Origin: Portibacter marinus | GTDB lineage: Bacteria > Bacteroidota > Bacteroidia > Chitinophagales > Saprospiraceae | Direction of reading: 5' to 3' | Length of the DNA stretch: 64,000 bases | NCBI RefSeq assembly: GCF_021533195.1 | Contig: NZ_JAJNKB010000006.1 | Location: 220,854 to 284,853, forward strand | In this document: positions 45,194-53,918 of the stretch, piece after piece | How the letters are laid out: each line of letters opens with the position of its first letter | How positions within the stretch are numbered: position 1 is the first letter of the stretch | Translations under genes and position numbers: made by a program | The notes under the pieces: model-generated | What the model saw: the letters and a program-made list of their open reading frames with translations, nothing else | Database searches by the model: none | What the model was told of the DNA's origin: nothing

Positions 45194-45913
45194 ATGGCAT
45201 GGCAATGGTATGATGGAACAGTAGTAGGAATTCAGGATATGACGCCGAATGTTAAGCAGTTTTTTATTGAGGTCGATGGAGTGGATAATTTTGAATTTAA
45301 AGCAGGTCAATTCGTTACTTTAGATCTTCCGATTGCAGAGAAAAGGTTGAAAAGGTGGAGGAGCTACAGTATTGCCAATGAACCAAATGGAACGAATATC
45401 TTTGAATTGTGTATTGTCCATTTAAAAGGAGGATTGGGCTCTGGTTACATGTTCGAGGAGGTTACTGTCGGTTGTAAATTGAGATTTAAAGGTCCCTCCG
45501 GAGCTTTTTACCTACCTAAAAAGTTAACGCATGACCTGGTAATGGTTTGCACGGGTACAGGTGTAGCGCCATTTAGAAGTATGATCAAGGACTTGGTTGC
45601 AAAAGATATTGATTTGCCACAAATTCATTTAATATTTGGGGCCAGGTACGAACAGGATATCCTTTATCGGGAGGAGTTTGAAGCCTTGACTTCGGACTTT
45701 TTAGCCTTGACCTATGATGTTTGTTTGAGTAGAGATGAAGAGTGGGATGGTTTTCAAGGTTATGTTCACCAGGTTTATATGGAAAGAAATTATTCAGAGG
45801 GAACCAAATTTTACTTGTGTGGCTGGTCACAGATGATCGATGAGGCTGTTGAGAATCTATTGGTCCATAAAAAGGTGGATAAGAAGAATATTATATACGA
45901 GTTGTATGGATAG
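45194..45913 (+). CDS. Ferredoxin-NADP+ reductase family FAD oxidoreductase
   Basis: 239 residues with an FAD-binding beta barrel (about 1-100, ending in the RSYSIAN FAD motif at about 57-63) and an NAD(P)-binding domain (about 105-239) with MVCTGTGVAPFRSMI and the C-terminal FYLCGWSQMIDEAV. It transfers electrons between NAD(P)H and an acceptor such as ferredoxin or an oxygenase. No ferredoxin or oxygenase gene is adjacent, so the partner is unknown. It is convergent with the serine hydrolase gene (16-bp gap). Confidence 0.9.
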   Translation: MAWQWYDGTVVGIQDMTPNVKQFFIEVDGVDNFEFKAGQFVTLDLPIAEKRLKRWRSYSIANEPNGTNIFELCIVHLKGGLGSGYMFEEVTVGCKLRFKGPSGAFYLPKKLTHDLVMVCTGTGVAPFRSMIKDLVAKDIDLPQIHLIFGARYEQDILYREEFEALTSDFLALTYDVCLSRDEEWDGFQGYVHQVYMERNYSEGTKFYLCGWSQMIDEAVENLLVHKKVDKKNIIYELYG

Positions 45914-45929
45914 GAATGATGATTGCCTC

Positions 45930-47075
45930 CTAAGGGTCAGTGGCGAAGTGATCAATAAATAGCTTCGCGAAAGGGGAAACCAACACATTACTTTCATATC
46001 CCTGACTCATAAATGGTGCACTTAAATTTTCTCCATTGGATAGAAGAATAAAGGTCAATGCTTTTGAGGGTACTTTCAAATATAGCGCAGAATATGCATC
46101 GGGATGCCAACCGTAATGCCACACCAATATCTCGCCCTCAAATTCCTGAACAAACCAGCCTAAACCGTAAGGTATTTTTTCTTCATTGTTATTGGTTTGT
46201 TGAGTCCAAGACTGATGCAAGGTCATACTGTCGACTAGGATGTTCCTATTCAGTGCTCGGTCAAACTTCATGAGATCTAACACATTGCTCACTATCCCCG
46301 CAGCTGCATTCACAGAAGGTTCTGGATACGCAGACTGCTGAAATATTTCTTGGTCAGAATTATACAAATATGGCGTTGCTAAAAGTTGAATTATACCTTG
46401 TGAAGCTTCAGATTGAGATGCAGAGGAATAATTCATGTGCACTTTATCAATGACTTCGTCATGCAGTATAACCTCAAAAGATTTATGGAGATTGACCTCT
46501 AACAATCTGGAGAGAATACCAAACAAAAAACCGTTGTACCTAAATTCCTCGCCAGGTTTATTTTCGGAGGTGTGGGTAAGATGGTGCCAGACCGTTATGC
46601 CGTTGCTATGAAAATTGTAGTCTTCGATCAAATGAGAAAGTTCCGGTTGATTGTTGATGACATAATCATGTACCTCGCTGAAGTATTGCTCATATCCTGG
46701 AATATGCAATTTCAGAGTATCCTGCAATGAAATAAGATTCTGCTGCACGTATTTCATGAGAATAGTACTTGAAATCGGCTTGGTTAAAGAAGCGATTCTA
46801 TAGGTAGTGGAGTCAGTCGCTTTTCTTTGTGACTGTAGATCTGCAAAACCCAGACCACCAGAAACAACTGTACTGTCCTTATAGCTAACGGCATAGCTCA
46901 ATCCGGGAATGTGGTAAAAATTTCTTAAGGAATCCAATTTGCTAAGAAAGCTGTCTTTGGTGTTGATGGTTTTTGAAATCCTTTCAGACTCAGCTGATTT
47001 ATAAAAGGGAGTTTTACATTGATGAAAGAATAAAATCCATAAGACAAGTACAAAACATTTCGTTTGTGGTTTCAT
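45930..47075 (-). CDS. Exported serine hydrolase of the beta-lactamase/penicillin-binding fold
   Basis: 381 residues, with an N-terminal hydrophobic signal (about 6-20, possibly lipidated at Cys20). The class C beta-lactamase-like domain includes the SxxK motif ASLTKPIS (Ser96/Lys99), a tyrosine motif region RYNGFLFG (Tyr180) that is shorter than the usual YxN, and an HxG-type third motif in VWHYGWHPD. Such proteins are peptidases, esterases or beta-lactamases; activity cannot be chosen from sequence. It is convergent with the flavin reductase, and the AraC-type regulator gene lies upstream in the same direction with a 70-bp gap. Confidence 0.85.
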   Translation of the reverse strand: MKPQTKCFVLVLWILFFHQCKTPFYKSAESERISKTINTKDSFLSKLDSLRNFYHIPGLSYAVSYKDSTVVSGGLGFADLQSQRKATDSTTYRIASLTKPISSTILMKYVQQNLISLQDTLKLHIPGYEQYFSEVHDYVINNQPELSHLIEDYNFHSNGITVWHHLTHTSENKPGEEFRYNGFLFGILSRLLEVNLHKSFEVILHDEVIDKVHMNYSSASQSEASQGIIQLLATPYLYNSDQEIFQQSAYPEPSVNAAAGIVSNVLDLMKFDRALNRNILVDSMTLHQSWTQQTNNNEEKIPYGLGWFVQEFEGEILVWHYGWHPDAYSALYLKVPSKALTFILLSNGENLSAPFMSQGYESNVLVSPFAKLFIDHFATDP

Positions 47076-47145
47076 AGTTTTTTAGATCCAATTACTTGTA
47101 TTTTATCCGAAGGATCGCTGCAAATGGGGATTTGATACCTATTAA

Positions 47146-48231
47146 TTAATCTTTTTTTAAAAACTCAGTAGGAGTCATGCCCGTCCACTTCTTAAATGCT
47201 CTATTGAATGTAGCCTTAGAATTAAACCCTGAATCAAAAGCAATTCCAAGTTGACTAAGATGTTGGAACTTGGGGTCTTTCAGTTTATCCTTGACTTCCT
47301 CAACCCTTAGCTCATTAATAAAATCACTAAAGGACTTTTTGAGGCCATTGTTGATTGTTTGAGAGAGATCGTTGATATTAAGATTTAATTCTTTTGCCAG
47401 TTGTCTTAAGGTCAATGTTGGAGACCTATATAATCCTTTATTTTTGACATCGCGATATATTTTTATAGGATCGTAAACTGGTTTTTCTAAACTTCTTTTA
47501 GATCTTCTGATTTTTTGCAATTTCTGAATTTTTATCGGCTCGTAACGCAACGCTAATAGTAGATATATGGAAATTGAGAAACAAAAATATCCCGGATAGT
47601 AGGTCTTAAAGTAGGAACCCGGATAGTCATAACTCCAAAGCAAGAGCGTCGAAATGATATAAAGCCACCAACAAGCAATCAATGCTACGCACATAACAAT
47701 AAGTACTCTTAGCCATCTAAGTGTTGACTTGGAAATGTGAGAATAGTACTCATTAAAACCATTTCTAAAAGAAATTAATGCTTGAATAGATAATAGGAGA
47801 AAATAGGAAAAATGAATTGAAGCTACCACATCGACCATGAAGTTGATGTCGCTGAAAATATCTTCATCTACTTTCACGAGGCGGTAAATGTAAAAAAATA
47901 TGACATCAAACATTAATGAAGGCAGAAACAGCCAGCTATCATTGCGGGTAATCGAAAAAGACTTGTAAAGTGAGCTTTTGGTTAGAAGTAAAAGGAGTGG
48001 ACCCCATAAAAATTGAAATAATAAAGGTACTGGAAATCTTTGATAAGCGTCTGCACTTATTTCCTGCCATGCGGTTTTAATACAGGCGATGGAAAGTGTA
48101 AAGATGAATGTTAGAAAGAGAATTTTTTGAACATTTATCTTTTGGAAGGCCAAAATAGTGATAGACCTCATTATTCCATGAACACCTGCAAGAAGAAAAA
48201 TAAAGAGAAAAATGTTTAAAGTAATTGACAA
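47146..48231 (-). CDS. AraC-type transcriptional regulator with seven-helix membrane sensor
   Basis: 361 residues. The N-terminal two-thirds (about 1-230) contain seven hydrophobic helices, and the C-terminus is an AraC DNA-binding domain of two helix-turn-helix motifs (about 265-361: LRQLAKELNLNINDLSQTINNGLKKSFSDFINELR and QLGIAFDSGFNSKATFNRAFKKWTGMTPTEFLKK). This membrane-anchored AraC layout is common in Bacteroidota. The start is a TTG before the first helix; no ATG fits better. The serine hydrolase downstream is the obvious candidate target. The signal sensed is unknown. Confidence 0.9.
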   Translation of the reverse strand: MSITLNIFLFIFLLAGVHGIMRSITILAFQKINVQKILFLTFIFTLSIACIKTAWQEISADAYQRFPVPLLFQFLWGPLLLLLTKSSLYKSFSITRNDSWLFLPSLMFDVIFFYIYRLVKVDEDIFSDINFMVDVVASIHFSYFLLLSIQALISFRNGFNEYYSHISKSTLRWLRVLIVMCVALIACWWLYIISTLLLWSYDYPGSYFKTYYPGYFCFSISIYLLLALRYEPIKIQKLQKIRRSKRSLEKPVYDPIKIYRDVKNKGLYRSPTLTLRQLAKELNLNINDLSQTINNGLKKSFSDFINELRVEEVKDKLKDPKFQHLSQLGIAFDSGFNSKATFNRAFKKWTGMTPTEFLKKD

Positions 48232-48300
48232 AGGATCGCGATTAGATCATTAAAATTAACAAACTCTACCTCTTTAAACACTCGCAGAAAGTAGAAAAGC

Positions 48301-49022
48301 TTAGAAAGAGCTTAGCGCATCATCAAAAAATGCCAACATCCTATTCCAGGCATTTCGATCTGCTTTAGCATTGTACAGCATACCATCTTCAGGTGATGAT
48401 GCTTTAGGATTTGTAAATGCATGTCCGACATGGCCATAAGCATTAAGCTCCCAAATTGCTTCTTTCCTGGTCAATTCCTCAGTAATCTGAATGACATCTT
48501 CAGGCTTAGCCAATGGATCGTTCCATCCATGAAGCAGAAGAATTGGTGTATTGATTTTTAGTTCTGGCAATCCAGGAGGAGCATCGAATATACCGTGAAA
48601 GCTTACTAATCCCAGTAATTTTGCTCCAGATCTTCCAAATCCAAAATACATTTTCCACCGAAGCAGAATCCGATGGCTCCTATGCGATTTTCGTCACCTT
48701 GTTTTAGAGCTTTGGCTATTTTCAGAACAAGCTCCATTCTTTTAAGTAATAATGGCCGATCTTCAGTCAATTCATGCATGAGTTTGCGAGCGTCTTCAGC
48801 ATTTTCAGCACGCTTTCCTTTTCCATACATATCGATTGCAAATCCGATATATCCTGATTTTGCAAGTTCAATGGCTTTGTCTATCTCAAATTGAGATTGC
48901 CCTTTGAATGTATGGGCAATCAAGATGACAGGCCGTTTTTGATCCGTGACATCATCATATGAAATCACTCCTTCAAATGTATTCAAATGATCTTTGTATT
49001 CAATTTTTTGAGTTTTTTTCAT
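48301..49022 (-). pseudogene. Dienelactone hydrolase family gene with a single-base frameshift
   Basis: The family's alpha/beta-hydrolase domain is split over two frames. Frame one (49022 down to about 48636) gives the N-terminal half through IGFCFGGKCILDL, including the nucleophile Cys. It then runs into EDLEQNYWD and a stop. Frame two (from about 48651 to 48301) continues with RSGAKLLGLVSFHGIFDAPP, HGWNDPLAKPEDV (Asp) and GHVGHAFTNP (His). One missing base near 48632-48636 would join DL to (A/G)RSGAK, restoring a protein of about 240 residues with all catalytic residues. It is a recent pseudogene, a sequencing error or a rare recoding event. The original would be a cytosolic enolic-ester or lactone hydrolase. 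Confidence 0.85.
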
Positions 49023-49192
49023 ATATCATCACTGATTTTTGAATCTAAATGGGCCGCTATAAATAACGTTTTTTTATGATCTGTTTATATAATTTACGTG
49101 TAAATAGACATATTCATCAATTTCTTTGTAAATTTTGTCTTAACAAATTTAATTAGATAAGAAAGATGTAACCTTTTCGGCGCATTTATTGT

Positions 49193-49200
49193 TAATTTTG
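49193..49200 (+). promoter_or_regulatory. Bacteroidota -7 promoter element of nfu
   Basis: TAATTTTG, an exact TAnnTTTG match 34 nt before the ATG at 49235. Confidence 0.55.
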
Positions 49201-49234
49201 TGATTGTAATTGAGATTAAGTAAAAATAGAAAAT

Positions 49235-49846
49235 ATGGAAACGACAGTTAAGAGTCCAATCATGATATATACTGAGCAGACACCGAATCCGGAGTCGCTT
49301 AAGTTTGTAACCAATAAGATGTTATACAAGGGAACAGCAGATTTTCGAGAAGAGGAGCTAGCCCAGAAATGGTCCCCATTAGCAAAAGCCTTGTTCGAAA
49401 AGCCTTATGTAAAGGGGGTTTATGTATGCAATAACTTTGTAACCATTACTAAGGAATTCAATTTTGCATGGGAAGACATCATGTTGAAATTAAAGGAATT
49501 CATTAAAGATTATGTGAGTGATGGAGGTGAGGTGATCAGTGATGGTTTTGCTGATGCCATGGCAAAGTTGGAAGCTGAACAAGGCGTAAGTTATGAATAC
49601 ACAGGAGAGGAAGCAGAGTTGGTCAAGAAAATCAAAGAGCTTATTGATACTTATGTGAAGCCTGCTGTAGAAATGGATGGTGGTAATATCGAATTTAAAT
49701 CTTTTGATAAGGGTGTTGTCACTGTCGTACTTCAGGGTTCTTGCAGTGGATGCCCGTCTTCTACGGTAACATTAAAAGCTGGAATAGAGGGAATGTTAAA
49801 GCGAATGGTTCCTGAAGTCACAGAGGTCGTCAGTGAAACGGGATGA
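49235..49846 (+). CDS. Nfu-type iron-sulfur cluster carrier
   Basis: 203 residues in the eukaryotic-like NFU1 order. An N-terminal Nfu domain (about 8-95) has IYTEQTPNPESLKFVTNKML. The C-terminal NifU domain (about 125-200) has the cluster-binding CxxC in VVLQGSCSGCPSSTVTLKAGIEGML. The protein receives and delivers 4Fe-4S clusters. It is monocistronic with a near-consensus promoter element, and a 74-bp tandem repeat array begins three bases after its stop codon. Confidence 0.93.
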   Translation: METTVKSPIMIYTEQTPNPESLKFVTNKMLYKGTADFREEELAQKWSPLAKALFEKPYVKGVYVCNNFVTITKEFNFAWEDIMLKLKEFIKDYVSDGGEVISDGFADAMAKLEAEQGVSYEYTGEEAELVKKIKELIDTYVKPAVEMDGGNIEFKSFDKGVVTVVLQGSCSGCPSSTVTLKAGIEGMLKRMVPEVTEVVSETG

Positions 49847-49849
49847 CCC

Positions 49850-50040
49850 GTTGCGTAGCAATTTTAACGGAGTTAAAATAGGGTCAGAACCGGCGGCACA
49901 TCCGCCGGCTGCGGCTGCCAGGCGTTGCGTAGCAATTTTAACGGAGTTAAAATAGGGTCAGAACCGGCGGCACATCCGCCGGCTGCGGCTGCCAGGCGTT
50001 GCGTAGCAATTTTAATGGAGTTAAAATAGGGTCAGAACCC
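49850..50040 (+). repeat. 74-bp tandem repeat array, 2.6 copies
   Basis: Copies start at 49850, 49924 and 49998 with GTTGCGTAGCA. Each full unit contains two inverted repeats: ATTTTAAC-GGA-GTTAAAAT (49861-49879 in copy 1) and the GC-rich CCGGCGG-CACAT-CCGCCGG (49890-49908). The first two copies are identical as read; the third has one change (AAC to AAT in the first arm) and stops at GGGTCAGAACC. The GC-rich half is unlike the surrounding AT-rich DNA. There is no coding content. Confidence 0.92.
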
Positions 50041-50199
50041 TAAAAGCTCATAATACTTGAGTTTGGATAATTTTTACTGAATTAACCGAGGCAAGTTAAG
50101 GTTAGAATTATAGCATCGACCGGTAGTCTCCTGAATTCAATTCTAACAGATTATTTCAACTTATACTAATCAATTTTCCCATTGCAGCGTTACAATACC

Positions 50200-50994
50200 A
50201 TGGATACAAGGGCATTAATAGGAAAAGTCGAATCACTTATTCGAGAAACAGGGGCTTTCATTAAAGAAGAACTGGGGAAAGTTAATTCAGACGATATCGA
50301 AACCAAGGCAATGAATTCGTTGGTCTCATATGTTGATAAAAATGCCGAAGCCAAATTGGTCAAAGGACTTTCAGAACTCTTACCTGGTAGCGGATTCATC
50401 ACTGAAGAAGATACACCCGATGATCGATCAAAAGACAAGATCTGGATCATAGATCCATTAGATGGTACTACCAATTATCTACGACAAATACCTCACTTTA
50501 GTGTAAGTGTAGCACTACAAGTAGATGGTGTTGTTCAACTTGGGTTTGTTTATAATATTATGCTAGATGAAATGTTTTCAGCCGGGAAGGATCATGGAGC
50601 TTTCTTGAACGGACGTAGAATGATCGTAAGTCCAACCAAAGATTTCAATGAATCGGTTATAGCCACTGGATTTCCCTATGAGAACAGAGAAACTCTACCC
50701 TTTGTGGAAATTTTGCAAGAATTAATGGTGACATGCAGAGGTTTGCGAAGGTTTGGTTCTGCAGCACTTGATCTGGCCTTTACGGCTTGCGGCAGGTTAG
50801 ATGCTTACTACGAATGTTGTTTGAATACCTGGGACATAGCAGCCGGTGTACTGATCGTTCAGGAAGCCGGTGGAACTGTAACAGATTTTTCTGGCGGTAA
50901 TCAATATGAGGAAGGCGATCAGATCGTTGCGAGTAATGGCAAGATTCACGAACAATTACTCAGCGTAATAGGCCAGCACATGACATTAGCCTAA
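50200..50994 (+). CDS. Inositol monophosphatase family protein
   Basis: 264 residues. A metal-dependent phosphatase of the inositol monophosphatase/SuhB type, with the metal sites ITEEDTP (Glu69/70), WIIDPLDGTTNY (Asp85, Asp88) and NTWDIAAGVLIVQEAGG near the C-terminus. Related proteins act on inositol phosphates or on 3'-phosphoadenosine nucleotides, and the sequence does not settle which. The frame opens at TTG 50182, but ATG 50200 is preferred. It stands between the tandem repeats and the 5-oxoprolinase operon. Confidence 0.92.
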   Translation: MDTRALIGKVESLIRETGAFIKEELGKVNSDDIETKAMNSLVSYVDKNAEAKLVKGLSELLPGSGFITEEDTPDDRSKDKIWIIDPLDGTTNYLRQIPHFSVSVALQVDGVVQLGFVYNIMLDEMFSAGKDHGAFLNGRRMIVSPTKDFNESVIATGFPYENRETLPFVEILQELMVTCRGLRRFGSAALDLAFTACGRLDAYYECCLNTWDIAAGVLIVQEAGGTVTDFSGGNQYEEGDQIVASNGKIHEQLLSVIGQHMTLA

Positions 50995-51083
50995 GCATAC
51001 ACAAAATCAAAAATCAGGCTTCACATCTTGTGAAATATATTTTAAAAGTTTCTAATACGAAATTTTATAGTAATTTACTTTTC

Positions 51084-51836
51084 ATGAAATCTATTGATCT
51101 TAATTGTGATATGGGTGAACAGCCTTACATGGATGTAGGAAACTTCGACCATTTAATCATGCCCTATATTTCATCTTGTAATATTTCGTGTGGATTTCAT
51201 TCAGGTTCCCCGAAGATCATTGAAGCAACCATTGAGTCGGCGCTTAAAAATAAAGTGAATATTGGGGCACACCCTTCATACAACGATAGAAAAAATTACG
51301 GTCGAATTTCCTTAAGTATTTCCTGGTCCGACCTTCAATCAGAATTGAAGTATCAAATTTTCGCACTTAAAGGAATGGTGGAATCAAAAGGTGGGCGTTT
51401 GAATCATATCAAGCCACATGGAGCACTATACAATGACATGGTTAAAGATGCTTTACTTGCAAGCCATGTTGTAGACCTGGTTAAAGGCATTGCTCCCGAA
51501 TGTATTATTATTGGTTTAGCCGAGTCACATGTCAAAACGATTTGTATTCAGAAAGGTATGAGGTTTTGGAGTGAAGGTTTTGCAGATCGGGCTTATGAGC
51601 ATAAAACCCAATTGAGAAATCGACAATTGGAAGGAGCAGTTATAGAAAAAGAGGAAAAAATATTAGAACAGGTGGAAAGCTTTGTAAATGGGCAAATTGA
51701 AACATATAATGGAATAAAAGAAAAAATTGAGATTGACACCATTTGCCTACACAGTGACACTTTAGGGGCTGTAGAATTAAGTCGGTCCATCGTAGAATAT
51801 TTATATCATAAAGGAATAAAGATTGGACTCAACTGA
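51084..51836 (+). CDS. pxpA: 5-oxoprolinase subunit A (LamB/YcsF family)
   Basis: PxpA, with PxpB and PxpC, hydrolyses 5-oxo-L-proline (pyroglutamate) to glutamate using ATP, clearing a product of glutamine and glutathione breakdown. The 250 residues begin MKSIDLNCDMGE, the family signature, followed by SSCNISCGFHSGSP and NIGAHPSYNDRKNYGR. A later KPHGALYNDM is typical. The frame continues upstream to 51030 but without a sensible N-terminus, so ATG 51084 is chosen. pxpB begins inside its last codons (14-bp overlap). It is the first of three coupled genes. Confidence 0.95.
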   Translation: MKSIDLNCDMGEQPYMDVGNFDHLIMPYISSCNISCGFHSGSPKIIEATIESALKNKVNIGAHPSYNDRKNYGRISLSISWSDLQSELKYQIFALKGMVESKGGRLNHIKPHGALYNDMVKDALLASHVVDLVKGIAPECIIIGLAESHVKTICIQKGMRFWSEGFADRAYEHKTQLRNRQLEGAVIEKEEKILEQVESFVNGQIETYNGIKEKIEIDTICLHSDTLGAVELSRSIVEYLYHKGIKIGLN

Positions 51837-52500
51837 TTTACACTTTAAATATTACCATGATGATTTTCTCATTATTGAGTCAAATGACTTTAAGAAGCTG
51901 AGATCTATGGCAAGAAATATTTACGAAGCCAATTTTGAGTTTTGTGAAGAGGTTATTGCGGCAGAAACTGAAGTTCTAATAAAATTAAGCAGGCGGCTGA
52001 CGACGGATGAAGAAGCGTTGATCAGGTCAATAAAAGGTAAAAAAGAAATCGATTTCACCACATTTACTTTACCTGTATACTTTGATTACGATCACAAGGA
52101 CTGGAACCACATAAAAAAAGTATCTGGTCTGGATTCCTCTGAGTTTGTCGACCAAATATTGAAATTAGAGCTTGAAGTGAGTATGTACGGCTTCTTGCCA
52201 GGATTTACTTACATCAGTGGTCTGCCAAAACATTTGCAAATACCAAGAAAATCAATTCCTGAAAAATACGTTTCGGATGGTTCTTTAGCAATTGGCGGAA
52301 AATATTTGGGAATTTACACCATAAGTAGTCCAGGTGGATGGAATGTGGTGGGGCAAACACCTATTCAATTGATAGATACACAGCAGATCCCTATGCTGCC
52401 CTGGAAGCCCGGAGATCACATTCAATTAAAACTTATTGACAGACCTACTTTTAGAAAGCTTGCAGAAAGCCAATTAAGTTTGAAGGAATATCATTCATGA
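51823..52500 (+). CDS. pxpB: 5-oxoprolinase subunit B (KipI-like)
   Basis: 225 residues of the PxpB/KipI family, with the family blocks LPVYFDYDHKDWNHI (the usual P.V.YGG region, here YDH) and MYGFLPGFTYISGLP, followed by PRKSIPEKYVSDGSLAIGGKYLGIYTISSPGGWNVVGQTP. PxpB and PxpC form the complex that phosphorylates and hydrolyses oxoproline together with PxpA. It starts with TTG at 51823, overlapping pxpA by 14 bp, and its stop overlaps the pxpC ATG (ATGA). Confidence 0.93.
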   Translation: MDSTDLHFKYYHDDFLIIESNDFKKLRSMARNIYEANFEFCEEVIAAETEVLIKLSRRLTTDEEALIRSIKGKKEIDFTTFTLPVYFDYDHKDWNHIKKVSGLDSSEFVDQILKLELEVSMYGFLPGFTYISGLPKHLQIPRKSIPEKYVSDGSLAIGGKYLGIYTISSPGGWNVVGQTPIQLIDTQQIPMLPWKPGDHIQLKLIDRPTFRKLAESQLSLKEYHS

Positions 52501-53321
52501 ATGGTGAAATCGAAATATTGAAACCCGGTTTAATGACCAGTATTCAGGATTTAGGAAGAAACGGACTAGCCTATTTCGCAATTCCTCGCTCGGGTGTCAT
52601 GGATCAGAATGCAGCCAAGATCGCCTTGCTTTTACTAGATATGCCAGTGGATTGCCCAGTGATAGAGTGCACCACTATTGCACCTACGATCAGATTTCAT
52701 AGCTCTGCTATCATCTCTATAACCGGTGTCGATTTAAACTGGAAGCTGAATGATCGAAACGTTTCCATCAATCAAACCATAAAAATCAAAGACGGAGATG
52801 TCCTCACTGGAGGTTATTCGAAAGATAAGATGAGAGCTTACATTGCTATAAAGGGAAAGTTGCAGATTGAAAAAATATTTGGCTCTTATTCCACGCTGAC
52901 CAGAGCATTGATAGGAGGTAAAGAAGGCAGATTGCTCAAAAAAGGAGATCTTATTCAATGGGAAGCATGCGAGTTTTCAGAGAATAACTTTAAGATATAC
53001 AAAGGTCCGGAATTTCATCTTTTAGATAAGCAGTCGCAAGATTTATTGGTCAATGAGCCTTTTACCATCGCAAGTGATACAGACAGGATGGGAATGCGCC
53101 TAAAGGGACCAAAGCTTTTCAGTACCTCTGCACTTTCATCTAGTGTTCCAGTCCTCCCGGGCTTCATACAGCTTCCACAAAACGGCTCACCCATTATCAT
53201 ACTACAGGATGGGCAGACCACTGGTGGTTATCCCAGAATAGCTTATATCAGAAATATTGATTTACCGCGACTCAATCAATTGACCCTAAACAGTAAAATT
53301 AAGTTCACGTTAGCCCATTGA
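52497..53321 (+). CDS. pxpC: 5-oxoprolinase subunit C (KipA/AHS2 family)
   Basis: 274 residues of the AHS2 (biotin-dependent carboxyltransferase-like) family, with LKPGLMTSIQDLGRNGLAYFAIPRSGVMDQNAAKIA at the N-terminus, ITGVDLNWKLND in the middle and DRMGMRLKGPKL, then LPQNGSPIIILQDGQTTGGYPRIAYI near the end. It completes the 5-oxoprolinase set with ATGA coupling to pxpB. No transporter gene for oxoproline is in the operon; a MFS gene lies 598 bp downstream past an opposing gene and is probably unrelated. Confidence 0.94.
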   Translation: MNGEIEILKPGLMTSIQDLGRNGLAYFAIPRSGVMDQNAAKIALLLLDMPVDCPVIECTTIAPTIRFHSSAIISITGVDLNWKLNDRNVSINQTIKIKDGDVLTGGYSKDKMRAYIAIKGKLQIEKIFGSYSTLTRALIGGKEGRLLKKGDLIQWEACEFSENNFKIYKGPEFHLLDKQSQDLLVNEPFTIASDTDRMGMRLKGPKLFSTSALSSSVPVLPGFIQLPQNGSPIIILQDGQTTGGYPRIAYIRNIDLPRLNQLTLNSKIKFTLAH

Positions 53322-53341
53322 CCCTACCACCTGAAAAAATA

Positions 53342-53776
53342 TTAACGTAAAAATACTCCGATACCTACGCTGCCGATCAAGAATCCAATCAACCAAGATA
53401 CTAATGCATCTTTACGTGGACTACCGTAGAATAATAAAACGAGAATGATGCCTAGTATATTCAGAAAAAATCCCAGGAAGAAAGCTCCCCATTTAAAGTC
53501 AAAGGCACCAACCGCCTGATTAAGGTCCTCATAAGCCTCTATACGGTTCTGCTTCAACTGATATTCAAGATAGCGCTTAGTTGCCTTATGTTTCAGACGA
53601 TCTCCGAGCACCCATTTACTGCCAGTAATTTCCCTATATTCTTTATAATCCATATCCAAATAATCCTGGACTGTAAAGATAGTTGAGGTATGAGCTTCAA
53701 TAGAAATCGGGTTAATCGCATGAAGGTTTCCTATAACAAATAGGATGAGCACAGCACTTAAAATATTGACTTTCAT
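53342..53776 (-). CDS. Small exported membrane protein of unknown family
   Basis: 144 residues with a signal peptide (1-20, ending NLHA). A charged helical middle (about 35-90: YLDMDYKEYREITGSKWVLGDRLKHKATKRYLEYQL) and two closely spaced membrane helices follow (about 96-118, FKWGAFFLGFFLNILGIILVLLFY, and 125-143, ALVSWLIGFLIGSVGIGVFL). The helices form a hairpin with both ends on one side. I do not recognise a family. It is convergent with pxpC, separated by 20 bp, without an obvious terminator. Confidence 0.6.
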   Translation of the reverse strand: MKVNILSAVLILFVIGNLHAINPISIEAHTSTIFTVQDYLDMDYKEYREITGSKWVLGDRLKHKATKRYLEYQLKQNRIEAYEDLNQAVGAFDFKWGAFFLGFFLNILGIILVLLFYGSPRKDALVSWLIGFLIGSVGIGVFLR

Positions 53777-53918
53777 CTTTAAAATGATTTTGATTGATTA
53801 TGAGTTCTAAGATACAGATTATGTTTTAGCTTATATATCCATCGTGAATAAATTTCACAGGTTTTAAAAATTTACGAGGCCTGATGGCAAATACAAGTTG
53901 AAATACTATCTTGCTTCA

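Noticed and set aside
48606..48651. Programmed frameshift joining the two hydrolase frames
   Set aside because: No slippery heptamer, stimulatory hairpin or internal SD-like element is visible, and enzymes of this family are not known to use recoding.
49850..50040. Possible CRISPR array
   Set aside because: The units are contiguous 74-bp direct copies with no variable spacers and no cas genes nearby, so it is a tandem repeat.
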